Shown piece after piece: positions 36,344 through 48,365 of a stretch of 64,000 bases of DNA. The stretch's first letter is position 1, and every line of letters begins with the position of its first letter. The notes beneath the pieces are model-generated. The model did not search any database and had not been told where the DNA came from. It saw nothing but the letters and a program-made list of their open reading frames with translations. The DNA lies in NCBI GenBank assembly GCA_026008535.1, contig BRKX01000014.1, positions 21,102,694-21,166,693 of the forward strand, given 5' to 3'. This DNA is from Perilla frutescens. Taxonomy: Eukaryota; Streptophyta; Magnoliopsida; Lamiales; Lamiaceae. A program made the position numbers and the translations under genes.

Positions 36344-37474
36344 ATGGGTATTCCAACAGTAGATCTTTCTTCTTTCTTCACAGATGACGATGACGAGGGG
36401 CAGAAGAAGGCTAAAGACATAATCAAACAAGCCTGCTCCGACTACGGCTTCTTCCAAATCACAAACCACGGCGTTCCCCTCCACCTTATCGATCGATCTC
36501 TCCAACTTTCTAAGACCTTTTTCGCCCTTTCCGACGAAGAAAAGCTCAAATACAGCCCGGGATCAGCCGCGCCTCTTCCCGCCGGTTACAGCAAGCAACC
36601 GCCGCATTCGCTTGATAAAAACGAGTACTTGTTGATGTTCCAGCCTCAATCTGGCTTCAACGTTTTGCCACCTGATTTCAGGTATGTTATATATAAAAAA
36701 TAAATTTGGAGGGAGGTCGATCTGTTTAAGTTGTTAATGTGCAGCAATCGATAGTTGATAGTTGATACATACAAAGACAAATATACATTAATACAGGGAT
36801 GTGGCGGAAGAGTTGTTCGTTCATTTGAGAAAGACGGGTTCCGTAATAGAGCAAATCGTGAATGAATGCTTGGGGCTGCCTCCTGATTTCTTAAAGGAAT
36901 ACAATCTGGATCGGAGCTGGGATTTCATGGTGGCGCTGCGCTACTATCCGGCAACGGAAACTGAAAACAACGGCATACTCGAGCACGAAGATGCGAACGT
37001 GGTGACGTTGGTGATCCAGGATGAAGTTGGAGGCTTGGAAGTTAAAAAGGATGGGGAATGGATCCCGGTTGTTCCTGCTCAGCCCAATAGTATTGTTGTC
37101 AACTTGGGCGACGTCATTCAGGTTAATTCAATGTCGACCACCTAAATCATGTTTCATCTCTTATTCTGATGTATGTTTGGTAATGGTACTAGGTGTTGAG
37201 CAACCACAAATTCAAGAGTGCGACTCACAGAGTTGTGAGATTTAAAGAAAGATGGCGCCATTCTCTTGCTTTTTTCTATACGATCGAGGGAGATAAGTGG
37301 GTAGAGCCGGCGGCGCAGTTCACCGCGGATATCGGGGAGGCGGCGAGGTACAGGGGGTTCTTGTACAAGGACTACCAGGCGATGAGGATGAGGAACAAGA
37401 CTCATCCGCCATCCAGGCCTCAAGATGCCATCACCGTTTCTCATTATGCAATTTCTCAAGAATTAAAAAGTTAA
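36344..37474 (+). CDS. 2-oxoglutarate/Fe(II)-dependent dioxygenase, copy 2
   Basis: Exons 36344-36681, 36797-37121 and 37193-37474 give 314 aa, with the same intron positions as copy 1. DIOX_N motifs are IPTVDLSSFF and DYGFFQITNHGVPLHLI. Iron ligands are H176 and D178 (EHED) and H233 (THRVV). The 2OG-binding RxS is R243-S245 (RHSLAFF). The catalytic set is complete. A long identical block around AAPLPAGYSKQPP and NEYLLMFQPQSGFN shows recent tandem duplication with copy 1. Differences in the substrate-pocket half (for example ILEHEDANVVTL against LTEHGDPNCISL) may mean different substrates. Introns are shorter than in copy 1 because copy 1's second intron was expanded. The precise reaction is unknown. 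Confidence 0.93.
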
Positions 37475-37976
37475 TTAGTTGATTCATTTGTGACCTTATA
37501 ATTTAAGTTGTTGCTTTGGCGTTGTTTATTTCGAATATAGACTAATAAGTTGATAGATTAATTGAGGATACTTTGTGTGGTATGATATTTTTGAAATTTA
37601 ATCCAATGTTTCGCTGGAGCAAATGACGCTGGCGCAATTTTACGGCACTGAATGTTGCACAAAAGTTTTTAATTTTCTCACCCCTCCAAAAGCACTCATT
37701 GGAGAATTCCCATGGATAAGAAGAGGATGTAGGTGATCCATGATCGAAGAGGGCTATGCGGCCGACGCCAAATGTTTTCATAGAACTGGAATTGTTGCAA
37801 AACGGAGTGAGGGTACTGTGGAAATATGGAATTATAAGAATTATTAGAGGGGAGCGGGTAGGATAGGTGTCCTTTAATTTATCACCAATTTTGAGTTAAT
37901 TACGGATTTGGGATTATCCTATAAATTAAATTTATATCCTATAAAGTAAACAATGGATATGACTGAATAATTGATG
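37475..37976. other. Intergenic between 2-ODD copy 2 and the Copia element
   Basis: No gene is seen. It probably includes the 3' UTR of copy 2. Confidence 0.5.
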
Positions 37977-37981
37977 GATAT

Positions 37982-38179
37982 TGTTAAATGGTACAAACGC
38001 CATTGGAAGAGATTTAGATTGATAGGAAAAAGAAGTAATTTTCTTGCACATACAATAGATGCATTACAGTTCTCTTTTAAAGAGAATTTTGTTTGTACAA
38101 TAAAAGGAAACAAATCAATAAATCCCTAATTTCTCGGTCTCAATCTTGACCCCTTATTTCTTTGATTTTCTTTCCAACA
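37982..38179 (-). repeat. Copia 3' LTR
   Basis: A 198-base direct repeat of 52727-52924, adjacent to the purine-rich tract at about 38180-38193 (minus strand). Confidence 0.93.
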
Positions 38180-38191
38180 CTCCCCCTCAAG

Positions 38192-38801
38192 TTAAGTAGT
38201 GATGTCTCCAATGCTTAACTTGTGAAGAACTTCAGCAAAACTTTTGGAATTCACAGCCTTTGTCAGGATATCCGCCAATTGATTCTCAGACCGCACAAAT
38301 GGTAATTCAATAATGCCACTCTCAATTTTCTCCTTAATAAAATGTCGGTCCACTTCAACATGTTTAGTTCTATCGTGTTGGACCGAATTCTCTAAAATGC
38401 TGATCACAGCCTTATTATCACAGAACAACTGACTCTTCTGTGATGGAGGGAAGCCAATCTCGGTCAACAGTTTCCTTAGCCACAAGACCTCTGTAAGCCC
38501 ACTTTTGATTCCTCTGAATTATGCCTCGGCACTTGATAGGTCACGACCTTCTGCTTCTTACTTCTCCACGTGACAAGATTTCCTCCAACAAATGTAAAAT
38601 ATCCCTCTGTAGACCTTCTGTCCACAAGATTCCCTGCCCAATCTACATCTGTGTAACCATGAACTTCCAAATATCCATTTTTCTCAAGCAGAACACCATA
38701 ACCAACAGTTCCTTTAAGATAACGAACAATTCGTAGAGTGGCTTCCACATGTTCCAATTGAGGCTTGTGCATGAATTGATTGACAACCCCTACCGCATAG
38801 G
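38192..38801 (-). pseudogene. Copia RT C-terminal part and RNase H
   Basis: The minus strand contains QFMHKPQLEHVEATLRIVRY, GYTDVDWAGNLVDRRST (RNase H catalytic Asp) and WRSKKQKVV. After a frameshift near 38480 come LFCDNKAVISIL and ENQLADILTKAV, ending at 38192. The upstream part is cut by Gypsy-2 and continues at 45000. Confidence 0.87.
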
Positions 38802-38806
38802 CAATG

Positions 38807-39495
38807 TGTCACGGGATGCCACCCTCATCCTATCCCCTCTCCCAGGATACGCCGGGACAAGTCCATTCCCTTATCCCGATCCTTGGGATAGGCAACATCG
38901 GGCCCCTTGCTGCCGAGGCCCGTCGGGCTCCCGCGACTGGCGCCCCAGCACCCCGGGCCACCCGCACCCGCCTAGGCCACCAGCACTAGTACCACTCTAC
39001 CGTCGGGACGGACCTTCGCCAAACGCCCCGCCCGAAGCTCCATTGTTGCCTAGAGTGCTAGCCATTCTCTTGTAGCGTACATATTTGTAAGCACGGCCTT
39101 GCACAGTCGTTTTTATTATTTTCTAGCTTAGTTGTATCTAGTGCTGTCACTAGCCTTTTTTTCTTTAAACCTATTATAGGGGGTGAGAGCGAACTTTAGT
39201 CTGACTGTGAACGTTGCAAGGAGCGACCCCCTCTCCAACCAACGCGTGCTGTAATTGCTTCCAAGCTATAATGTACATTCAAATTGCATTAATGAAGATT
39301 TCTTTGCAATCAATCGTGTTCATGTGTTGCTTGCTCTGCCGAGACCACTAAAAGCACTGGAGGGTGTGAATTGCGTCATCATCGTGCATCAAGCTTTGCG
39401 AGCAAAGCTTTTGAGAGTGAGATGGACGTAGTCTAGGACGGACTACTAGCCGCACGGTGCGCTATTAACCCAAGCACTACAAGCGCCCCGTGACA
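38807..39495 (+). repeat. Gypsy-2 5' LTR
   Basis: A 689-base LTR, directly repeated at 44306-44994. The 5' part is GC-rich. Confidence 0.94.
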
Positions 39496-39544
39496 GGTGG
39501 TATCAGAGCCTCGACTCCTGATCCACGAACCGAGGCGGGTTACT

Positions 39545-41008
39545 ATGGAAATGACTACTGCATCAAATATGGGGGGTGGCCAAGGAAGCCGCCTAGAGGA
39601 GACTCCACACCAAAATACCCCGACCAAGGGCGAACGGATACTCCACCTGGAGAATGAGTGCCACAGGCTAGCATACGTGGTGGATACCTTGGAGGGCAAG
39701 GTAGAAAACCTAGAGGCGGAAAACATCAACCTCAATAGAAGACTGAATGAGAGTCGTGACGCATGGATTTCTATGAGAGGTATGGTTGCGGGAGATACGC
39801 AACGAGACATCGAGAAGTTGGAGACGCAAGTGGCGCTACTCCAACAAGCAGTCATCAATAGAGGACCTGCGAGTCGCACAGAGAATGTTGGCGCTGGTGG
39901 GGGATTGAAGAAGCGAATTCCCGAGCCCCAACTATATAGCGGCGTGTGTAACGCCAAGGAAGTCGACAACTTTCTTTTCGACATGGAGAAATACTTCCTC
40001 GCGGCCGACATTGAAGACGAGGCGGAGAGGATTGCCACAACAACAATGTACCTAACGGGAGATGCAAAGCAGTGGTGGTGCGGGAAATACCAAGACATAT
40101 GTGATCGACGCAAAAGGCTCGATACGTGGGATCTCCTTCAAGCAGCCATCCGGAAACAATTCTTCCCGGAGAACGTTGGGTACAATGCTCGCAAGGCCCT
40201 CCGTGAACTTAAACAAACATGCACCGTCAATGAGTACACAAAGGCCTTTGCCTCCATATTATTGGACCTCCCAAACATGGATGAGGAAAGCAAGGTCTAC
40301 CAGTTTTTAGATGGGTTGAAGCCATGGGCTCGCGCAGAACTACAATGGCAACGAATGTTCAACATTCGCGATGCAATGGCAGCGGTGGAATGTCTGATGG
40401 ACTACCACATGGAAACTCGGGAGAAAAAGCCACCAGCACCTAATGGTGGCCAACAGAAAGGAAATGGGGGTAGATCTTTCCGCTCCGGTTACAATAAGGG
40501 TGGGGGAGAAAGGTCTTCCCACACACAAGAAAGTTCCCAAGGGAGCTCCGACAGAGGCCGTCCTCAGGGAGGCAACAAAGCTACGGGGAGCTCAAGATTT
40601 GAGGGATGTTTCTTGTGCAACGGACCCCACATGCTAAAGGATTGTCCAAAGCGACAACTAATCAATGCTCCATGCAGAGACATGGAGTGGGACAAGCAAA
40701 CGTCCAAGAAGAAAGAAAAAGAACCGGCGCCAGTTCCGGAAGAGCGTGAGGAAGACTCCGAGAGCGAGGGAGAAAATCTCGGGGTCTTCTCCCATAGGTG
40801 CAATGCGTTGTCAAGAACCGCAACACGAAAGGGTAAGGCGTTACCCAAGAATGTGAAGACCGCCCCCGCAATGGAGGGCGGAGCAGCTGGAGAACCGTCG
40901 ACAAAATCTACAAAAGGAGAAAGGGTTGATGTTTGTCGATGTGAAGATCAATGGGAAGCCCATCTGGGCAATGGTGGACACGGGTGCCACACACAACTAC
41001 CTTGCTAG
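39545..41008 (+). pseudogene. Gypsy-2 gag region
   Basis: The first ATG after the primer-binding site is at 39545; the open frame before it overlaps that site. A leucine-rich coiled coil (about residues 30-75, LENECHRLAYVVDTLEGKVE) comes first. The retrotransposon gag domain follows (AKQWWCGKYQDI, LRELKQTCTVNEYTKAFAS, KVYQFLDGLKPWARAELQW). The nucleocapsid knuckle CFLCNGPHMLKDC is the shortened CX2CX3HX4C form. The frame is open through gag, then shifts before the protease (the last 30 or so codons to 41008 are out of the true frame). Confidence 0.88.
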
Positions 41009-41447
41009 TACTGAAGTCGAGAGACTCGGACTAGTGTTGGAGAAGGGAGTGGGCCGAGTGAAGGCCATAAATTCTGCCGCCCAACCGATCGCCAGAGTTG
41101 CGAAGTCCGTATTGATCAAGGTAGGGCCATACGAAGGGAGGACGAATCTGTCCATTGTGACAATGGATGACTTCAAGCTCATCCTTGGGTTATATTTCCT
41201 ATGAGATACGAAGACGGCGGTGATGCCCCACGTGGGAGCTCTCATGATGATGGGCAATAAACCCTGAGTGGCCCAAACGGTGTCACACAAGACGAGTTCA
41301 AAGCCGTTGTCCGCTATGCAGTTTGTGAAGGGGTGCTGGAAGAACGAGCCATCCTTCTTGTGCACCCTCCGAATAGAAGATATTGAAGAGAAGTCGGGAA
41401 AGATACCCGAGGTCGTGAAGAAAATCCTTTGAGAGTTCGAAGACACC
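40926..41447 (+). pseudogene. Gypsy-2 aspartic protease region
   Basis: It contains WAMVDTGATHNYLA with the DTGA active site and KLILGLYFL, followed by in-frame stops (about 41202, 41265 and 41430) before RT. Confidence 0.8.
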
Positions 41448-42503
41448 ATGCCTGACGAACTACCGAAGAAGCTACCGCCGAAGAGGGCAGTCGACCATGA
41501 GATTGAGTTGGTGCCGGGCACAAAGCCTCCTACCCGAGCACCGTATCAAATGTCGTACCCTGAGCTCGAGGGGCTTAGGAAACAATTGAAAGAATTGCTC
41601 GAGAGCGGGCTGATCCGGCCTGCAAAGTCCCCGTATGGTGCCCCCGTGTTGTTCCAGAAGAAGTCAGATGGTACCCTACGGATGTGTTGTGATTACTGCG
41701 CCTTGAACAAACTGACGGTGAAGAACAAATATCCAATACCATTGGTGGCGGATTGCTTCGATCGCCTCAGCCGGACAAAATATTTTTCGAAGATCGATCT
41801 CAGATCGGGTTACTGGCAGGTCTGGATCAAGGAAGGAGATGAGTTCAAGACAACCATTGTAACAAGGTACGGGGCATATGAGTACTTGGTGATGCCTTTC
41901 GGCTTGACGAACGCCCCCGCCACTTTCAGCACCTTAATGAACCAGGTACTCCATGGGTTCTTAGACGAATTCGGAGTGGTGTACCTTGACGATATTATAA
42001 TCTATAGTGAATCCCTAGAAGAACATCTGGAGCACCTCCGCAGGGTATTCACTAGATTAAGAGAGCATGAGCTTTATGCCAAGCCGTCGAAGTGCTCATT
42101 TGGCCAGGACAGGATCGAATTCCTAGGCCACATCATCGAGAGAGGAAGGATACGCATGGATCCCAAGAAGATCCAAGCAATAGAAGAATGGAAGCCACCG
42201 GAAGATGTTTATGGAGTGAGATCATTCCTAGGGCTGGCCAACTACTACAGAAGATTCGTGAAGGGGTATTCTAAGATTGCCCGCCCCTTGACGAATCTCA
42301 CGAAGAAAACTGAGGTGTGGGAATGGACGCCCCAAGCACAGGTAGCCTTCGAGAAACTGAAGAAGGCGATCATGAGTGACCCCGTGCTTGCGCTCCCCGA
42401 CCTGACAAAGTCGTTTGTTATGGAGACGGACGCTTCTGAGTTCGCCCTCGGCGGAGTGCTAACTCAAGGAGCGCACCTGTGGCTTTCGAGAGCCGGAAGT
42501 TGA
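41448..42503 (+). pseudogene. Gypsy-2 reverse transcriptase region
   Basis: An open 351-codon stretch with YFSKIDLRSGYWQVWI, MPFGLTNAPATF and the catalytic YLDD, then the RT thumb (FLGHIIERGRI, SFLGLANYYRRFVKGYS) and the start of RNase H (METDASEFALGGVL). It is broken by a frameshift near 42480. Confidence 0.88.
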
Positions 42504-43423
42504 AGGATATCGAAAGACGTTACCCAGTGCACGAGAAGGAGCTGTTGGCCATTGTTCACTGTCTAAGACAATGGCGACACTATTTGCTGGGCTTCCCTTT
42601 TGTGGTCAAGACAGACAACACAGAGGTGAGCTACTTCTTGACCAAACTGAAACTGACTGCGAATCAAGCAAGATGGCATGAATTGCTTGCAGAGTTTAAT
42701 TTCTCGCTGGAGTACCGGGCAGGCTCCAGCAATCATGTCGCATACGCCCTAAGTCGTAGGGCCGATTTAGAAGATCAACAGGTGGTAGCGGCCCTGGCCT
42801 CCAGCAAAGTGACCACCAACCTGAAGGCCCGGATCCGTGAGCTCACAAAGGAGAACCCTACTGCACAGGGCCTAATCAACCTAGTCGAGCAAAAAAAGAC
42901 CCGGAACTTTTGGCTCGAAGAGGAACTTTTGAAGACCAAGGGTAACCGCCTCTATGTCCCAAAAGGCGGTGACCTGCGAAGATCAATTATTGCGGAGTGT
43001 CATGACACTCTCTGGGCGGGACACCCTGGTGAAGAACGCACTGTGGCCCTCATACAGAGGACGTACTTCTGGCCGCAGATGCGAGATGAAATCGAGACGT
43101 TTGTCCGTACTTACATGGTGTGCCAACAGGACAAGGCGGACCGACACAAGAAAGCAGGATTACTGGAGCCACTCCCCATACCCTCACGCCCGTGGGAGAG
43201 TGTCTCGATGGACTTCATTACCGGTTTACCCAAGGTTGGAGACCTGGATGCGATCGTGGTGGTAGTAGACCGATTCTTGAAGTACGCCACTTTTGTGCCA
43301 GCCCCCAAGACAATCACAGCAGAAGAGACAGCTCAACTCTTCTTTAAGCACATTGTCAAGTTTTGGGGACTGCTGCGGGATATTGTTAGTGATCGGGACT
43401 CCCGTTTCACTGGCAACTTTTAG
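42479..43423 (+). pseudogene. Gypsy-2 RNase H end and integrase
   Basis: RNase H continues (AFESRKLKDIERRYPVHEKE, VKTDNTEVSYFL). The integrase HHCC domain (HPGEERTVALIQRTYFW ... CQQDK) follows. Core aspartates are in MDFITGLP and SDRDSRFTG. A TAG at 43421 sits where GNFW is expected, so it probably replaces TGG. Confidence 0.87.
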
Positions 43424-44290
43424 ACCGAGTTGTTCAGACTACTTGGGTCCAAGCTAAATATGAGCTTGAGCTTTCATCCACAGTCCGACGGACAGACGGA
43501 GCGCTTCAATTCAATGCTGGAGGAATATCTTTGGCACTTTGTCAGCGCCAATTAGAAGGACTGGGTGAAGCTCTTGGATGCTGCCCAACTGTGCTTCAAT
43601 GCCCATAAGTGCTCTACCACCAATGGTACGCCTTTTGAGATATGTACCGGGCAGCAGCCGCTCCTCCCACACTCGATCGACGCCCCACAAGGTGTTAGAG
43701 TTTCGCCAGCGCAGAGTTTCTCTCTGGAATGGAAGCAGAACCTCGACCTCACCCGAAGCTATCTGGAGAAAGCACAGAAGCGCATGAAAAAGTATGCAGA
43801 TCAGAAGCGCCACTTCGTGGAATATCGAGTGGGAGACAGAATCATGGTTAAGGTCCCAGACCAACAACTCTCTAAAGCATCCCGAGGGCGGGACGCCCGC
43901 TTGATGCCGAAATATATCGGACCTTTAACCATTTTGCAGCGCATTGGGAAGGTAGCCTATCGAATAGAGTTGCCCCCATGGTGGCGAATCCACAACGTCA
44001 TCCACATCAGCCAACTGAAGCCGTTCCAGGCAGATAAAGTGGACGCTACGCGTATCATGCCCGACCGCCCCCAGCTCCAACTGGCCAACAATACAGGGAA
44101 GCGGATCGCGGAAGCCATCCTTTGCCATCGGGACGCAGCAAAATGAAAGAAGCTCCACCGACAGTACCTGGTAAAGTGGGAGGGCTGCTCGAAGGAGGAA
44201 AGCACGTAGGAGAGGGCGACGACCCTCAAGGCGTTCCAGCCGCTAATCGACGCATACCTGAAGACCATGGCGCCGAGGACGTCGCTAACT
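43424..44290 (+). pseudogene. Gypsy-2 integrase C-terminus and chromodomain
   Basis: Integrase continues with the catalytic glutamate region QSDGQTERFN (about 43482-43510), a stop near 43552, then an open frame 43565-44146 (YRVGDRIMVKV, NVIHISQLKPFQ). After another stop comes QYLVKWEGCSKEEST*ERAT, a chromodomain in which the invariant tryptophan codon has become TAG (about 44208). Chromodomains of this type can direct integration to marked heterochromatin. Confidence 0.85.
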
Positions 44291-44305
44291 CAAGAGGGGG
44301 AGAGC

Positions 44306-44994
44306 TGTCATGGGATGCCACCCTCATCCTATCCCCTCTCCCAGGATACGCCGGGACAAGTCCATTCCCTTATCCCGATCCTTGGGATAGGCAACACCGG
44401 GCCCCTTGCTGCTGAGGCCCGTCGGGCTCCCGTGACTGGCGCCCCAGCACCAAGGGCCACCCGCACCCGCCTGGGCTGCCAGCACTAGCACCACTCTACC
44501 GTCGGGGTGGTCCTTCGCTAAACGCCCCGCCCAAAGCTCCATTGTTGCCTAGAGTGCTAGCCATTCTCTTGTAGCGTACATATTTGTAAGCACGGCCTTG
44601 CACGACCGTTTTTATTGTTTTCTAGCTTAGTTGTATCTAGTGCTGTCACTAGCTTTTTTTTCTTTAAACCTATTATAGGGGGTGAGAGCGAACTTTAGTC
44701 TGACTATGAGCGTTGTAAGGAGTGACCCCCTCTCCAACCAACGCGTGCTGTAATTGCTTCCAAGCTATAATGTACATTCAAATTGCATTAATGAAGATTT
44801 CTTTGCAATCAACCGTGTTCATGTGTTGTTTGCTCTGTCGAGACCACTAAAAGCACCGGAGGATGTGAATTGCATCGTCATCGTGCATCAAGCTTTGCGA
44901 GCAAAGCTTTTGAGAGTGAGGCGGACGTAGTCTAGGACGGACTACTAGCCGCACAGTGCGCTATTAACCCAAGTACTACAAGCGCCCCGTGACA
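44306..44994 (+). repeat. Gypsy-2 3' LTR
   Basis: A 689-base LTR, the partner of 38807-39495. Confidence 0.94.
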
Positions 44995-44999
44995 CAATG

Positions 45000-45555
45000 T
45001 CAGGTCTAGTGTGGGATAAATAAATCAGTTTCCCAACTAGACGTTAGTATCTTCCTCGATCAGTTAGTGCAGCCCCTTCAAGAATCTGCAGTCCATGGTT
45101 AACAGCAATTGGCGTATTAGCTGGTTTACAGTCTAGCAAACCAGTCTCAGCCAATAAATCCAAAATGTATTTTTTCTGTCACAGGAATATGCCTTTATGT
45201 GATCTCAGCAACATAGCTCGGGCCATTTCAAGAAGAATTCTGTTTTTCCGTTCTGCAACACCATTTTGTTCAGGGGTGTAAGGACAAGTGGTTTGATGAA
45301 CAATTTCTTGTGTGTTGCAGAACTAGGACATCCGAGAATTAACATATTCCCCTCCATTGTCAGAACGAAGAACCTGAATAGATGTCTGGAACTGAGTTTT
45401 CACAAGGGCACAAAAGTGTGTAAATTTGTCAAAGATCTCAGACTTATTTTTTAAAAAATAAATCCAGGTCATTCGAGAACAGTTATCTATAAACAATAAA
45501 AAATATTGAAAACCAGGACCCCAAATATCAGAGTGAACAAAAGAAAACATAGAAT
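45000..45555 (-). pseudogene. Copia integrase core joined to RT tail by an internal deletion
   Basis: From the CACTA insertion leftward, the minus strand reads FVHSDIWGPGFQYFLLFID, RSDNGGEYVN (second catalytic Asp) and CPYTPEQNGVAERKNR (catalytic Glu). Near 45195 the sequence passes directly from EMARAMLLRSH to KGIFL*QKKYILDLLAETG, which belongs near the end of RT. Several hundred residues, including YVDD, are therefore missing. The reading frame is kept across the junction. Confidence 0.83.
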
Positions 45556-45584
45556 TACACTACAAGAAAAAATGTCATACACAA

Positions 45585-45760
45585 CACTAAATATACAACA
45601 GTAATTTTGAATTACCGTTACGTATGTGAAAAATACAACGGTTTTTGAAAAAACCGTTACGTATGTGCGTGCCCCTTCTATTAAACATAACAGTAATATA
45701 TATACCGTTGTATATACGTTCACAATACGCAACACGGATTAACGTTACTGTTGTATATAC
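45585..45760. repeat. CACTA left subterminal repeats
   Basis: Several direct and inverted copies of ACAACRGTAAT / ACCGTTRYGTAT words. In CACTA elements such arrays bind the element-encoded TNPA-type protein. Confidence 0.75.
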
Positions 45761-47700
45761 ATATTAAAAAATAAAAATTAATTTAATTATTATTACAATA
45801 AAATGAAAAGATTTGGATTTTGGACCTCCATTTTATTCCCGCTCACTTCCTTCTCCCATTAGATGAGAAATTCCCCAAATCATCTTATTTATCTCAGTTC
45901 TCTCGGTCCCATTCACCGGCGGTCTCGGCCGGAATCACCGGCGGTCTTGTCGGATCTGACCTTGTCGGCGACGGAGAAGGTCTTCTCCTTGTCTTCTCTC
46001 ATTCAACTATGTCCTAACCCTTTTTCTCTCTATTTCTCTCACTCAATATTATGCCCTAGATGAACATAGCTCATCGTCAATAGCCGACCCAGTCGACGGA
46101 CACAGACCAAATCAACCACGCAATTTTTTCATTCTCTTCAAAATACCAAAACTATTATTATTATTCGTTCAACAGCTCATATTAATTCATCTCACAATTC
46201 TTCGAAAAAGGTAAACCCTCTGATTATATGGCTTCTCTTAATTTTATTGCTGCAAAAAGTAAAATAAAAATTTGTATGATTTTCGGCATCACGAATTTGT
46301 GTTCCATCACTGTTTGAATTTCGCAGATCTGATTCATACTTTTGCAGAACAGGAAAGGAAAAACTTGATTAGCCAAATACTACATTGCTATCGAGGAATC
46401 CGAGAAGCATAAGGTTGAGTACGAGGTAATTTCTTGTATTTGTTTTGTAAATTGATTCGATTTTATGACTCTATTTTCTAATTTCTGTTAGACTGTGTGA
46501 ATCTTGAGGGTTCTTTTTTTTCACATTTTTTTATGCTGGTTGTGAATAGGCACTAGCCTTACAATATTCTTGGATGTTCCCGTTAATATGCATCTTATGT
46601 CACTCTCTTGCCACCTAAAGTCCATGCTTTCTCTCTTTTCACACATGTTAGTTTTGTGATTTGAATGTGATGGACTATTAACCTTAGTCTCTATCTATTA
46701 AATGTGGTTAATCTTAGCATAGTTGTGTTTGTTGGAGACTTAAAATTTTGGTATTCCCATCCATTTTATACCATTCTTGTTCTTAGATTCATATTCTTCT
46801 AATGAACAGATACAGTCTACAGGTTGAGCTTTGTTATGAAAAGCAGTGTATTTAATTGTGGATTTTACTTCCTTGAGGGTTTTTTCCTAAACCTGAAACG
46901 TATTGCTTGATTTACTAGTGCTCGGTATGATAAGCTGGTTATTTGGATACATTGGTTTTTTTAATTTTATGAACATGTAGGCTGGTCTTGAGTTGTATCT
47001 GACTAAGTCTAATCTTGTATTGGTTGCAATTATTTGTTGAATGCTTAATCAGGTTGTAACTCATAACATAGAACTCACACCTATTTTCTTTTCATTTTGT
47101 TTAGTCATTAGGCTTTGGAACCAAATGTTGAATATATACCAGAAAATGCAAAGTTAGATAATTTTTATTAATTTTTATTCTTTTATTCTGCCATCGACCT
47201 CGTTAGCTCTTTCTATTTTTATAACTTGTCGTCATTCTTGTTTCTTCATAAAAATAATAATAAGTGCTCCTGATACAGCATCAAAGAAGAAGGCTGACTC
47301 AGATTTAGAAGAGAGAATAAAATACACAGCAGAAAAAAAAAAATCATCTATCTGTTCCATATTTAATATTTTTATTAATTGAAGTGATTCATGATGAGTA
47401 GGATCATGATCACTAGAAGTTGTTAGTAACTGAAACCTAAACCAAAATGGATGCAACTAATCAGTTGCCCAATTTCCCCATGTGCCTTCAATGAACAGTT
47501 TATGAAGTTACATTTAATCATATCAATCAACCCACATACAGCTACCAACTATATATAATCATCTTCCCAGAATATTTTTAATCAGAATGCATGAGACATT
47601 ATTTATTTCATTCTCAAGCATAATGACTTGAAAACATGTTCATAGATCTCTTCTTTATAACCACTCTTATGAAGCTCGAAGTGGTTCTAGCTCACCAAAC
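45761..47700. other. CACTA interior, possible captured sequence of unknown origin
   Basis: The base composition at 45840-46220 (CCGGCGG-rich, then splice-like GTAAAC) looks like a plant 5' UTR. A segment near 46370-46426 reads YIAIEESEKHKVEYE before a GTAATT donor. No protein family was recognised, so the origin is open. The rest is AT-rich and intron-like. Confidence 0.35.
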
Positions 47701-47752
47701 ATATCAATTCTCTCTCTTTCTCTCTCTCTCTCTCTAAGCCCTTACAAATACT

Positions 47753-48365
47753 ATGTACGGCCATGTTGTAGTCATTCACTCATTCATTGAATATACTAAA
47801 GTGGCAGGCACCTTTCCTTCCTTGATCACTATTATATTCATCTCATCTGTGTTGAGCTCTTCAAATTCATTGAGTGTAGACTACTATAAGCATACGTGCC
47901 CCAAGGCCGAGCCGCTGATCTCAAAACTTGTATAAAAGGGAATTATCAATGACAAAATTGTGTCTGCAGCTCTACTTAGAGTGCACTTTCATGACTGTTT
48001 CATTAGGATGAATTTCTAGGTTTATATATTTCCTTGTCTCAAGCTAGCTAGCAATCTTTCTTGAAGATTTGACTATAATCTTTCTTTCGAAGATTTAGTG
48101 GCACTCTCAGGTACTTACTTAATTATTAGATCTTCTGTTTCAAATTCGTGCATGCATATATCTTTTAATTTATTGCAAGTGCTTAATTATTAGATCTTCT
48201 ATTTCAAATTCGTGCATGCATATATCTTTTAATTTATTACAAGTGTTGATGAATATATGCAGGAGGGCACACACTGGGTTTCTCCCACTGCTCTCTTGCA
48301 GCTTCAACGTCGAATGAAGATTGCCGAAATGAAGCAAATATATATACAAGACCTGATTTTTTGAG
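47753..48365 (+). pseudogene. Captured class III peroxidase fragment
   Basis: The first exon encodes a hydrophobic signal-like segment, then LSVDYYKHTCPKAEPLISKL and LLRVHFHDCFIR, the N-terminus and distal-histidine motif of secreted plant peroxidases. It has a stop inside (TAA at 47933). After a large internal loss, EDLVALSG (about 48083-48110) and, past a retained intron, GHTLGFSHCS (about 48265) give the proximal-histidine region. The retained intron (48112-48263, GT-AG) argues for DNA-level capture, not retrotransposition. The copy lacks most of the fold and cannot be active. Confidence 0.82.

Larger units (their letters stand above)
38807..44994 (+). mobile_element. Gypsy-2: chromodomain Ty3/Gypsy element nested in Copia
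   Basis: Two 689-base LTRs (TGTCAYGGGATG...CCCCGTGACA) are flanked by a perfect CAATG duplication (38802-38806 and 44995-44999). The primer-binding site TGGTATCAGAGCC starts two bases after the left LTR, and a purine tract AAGAGGGGGAGAGC precedes the right LTR. Gag, protease, RT, RNase H, integrase and a C-terminal chromodomain occur in order on the plus strand, placing it among chromoviruses. By hand count the LTRs differ at about 35 sites (about 5%), mostly C/T and G/A. Frameshifts and several stops make it inactive. GC content is clearly higher than in the surroundings. Confidence 0.94.

Noticed and set aside
38749..39075. Pro-rich open frames on the plus strand, repeated near 44122-44488.
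   Set aside because: They sit in the GC-rich part of the Gypsy-2 LTRs. The composition explains the open frames.
39433..40113. Long minus-strand open frame opposite Gypsy-2 gag.
   Set aside because: A shadow of the plus-strand gag; no domain and serine-rich composition.
45820..46063. Overlapping open frames in the CACTA left interior.
   Set aside because: No recognisable family; looks like UTR-type sequence. Mentioned only as possible captured sequence.
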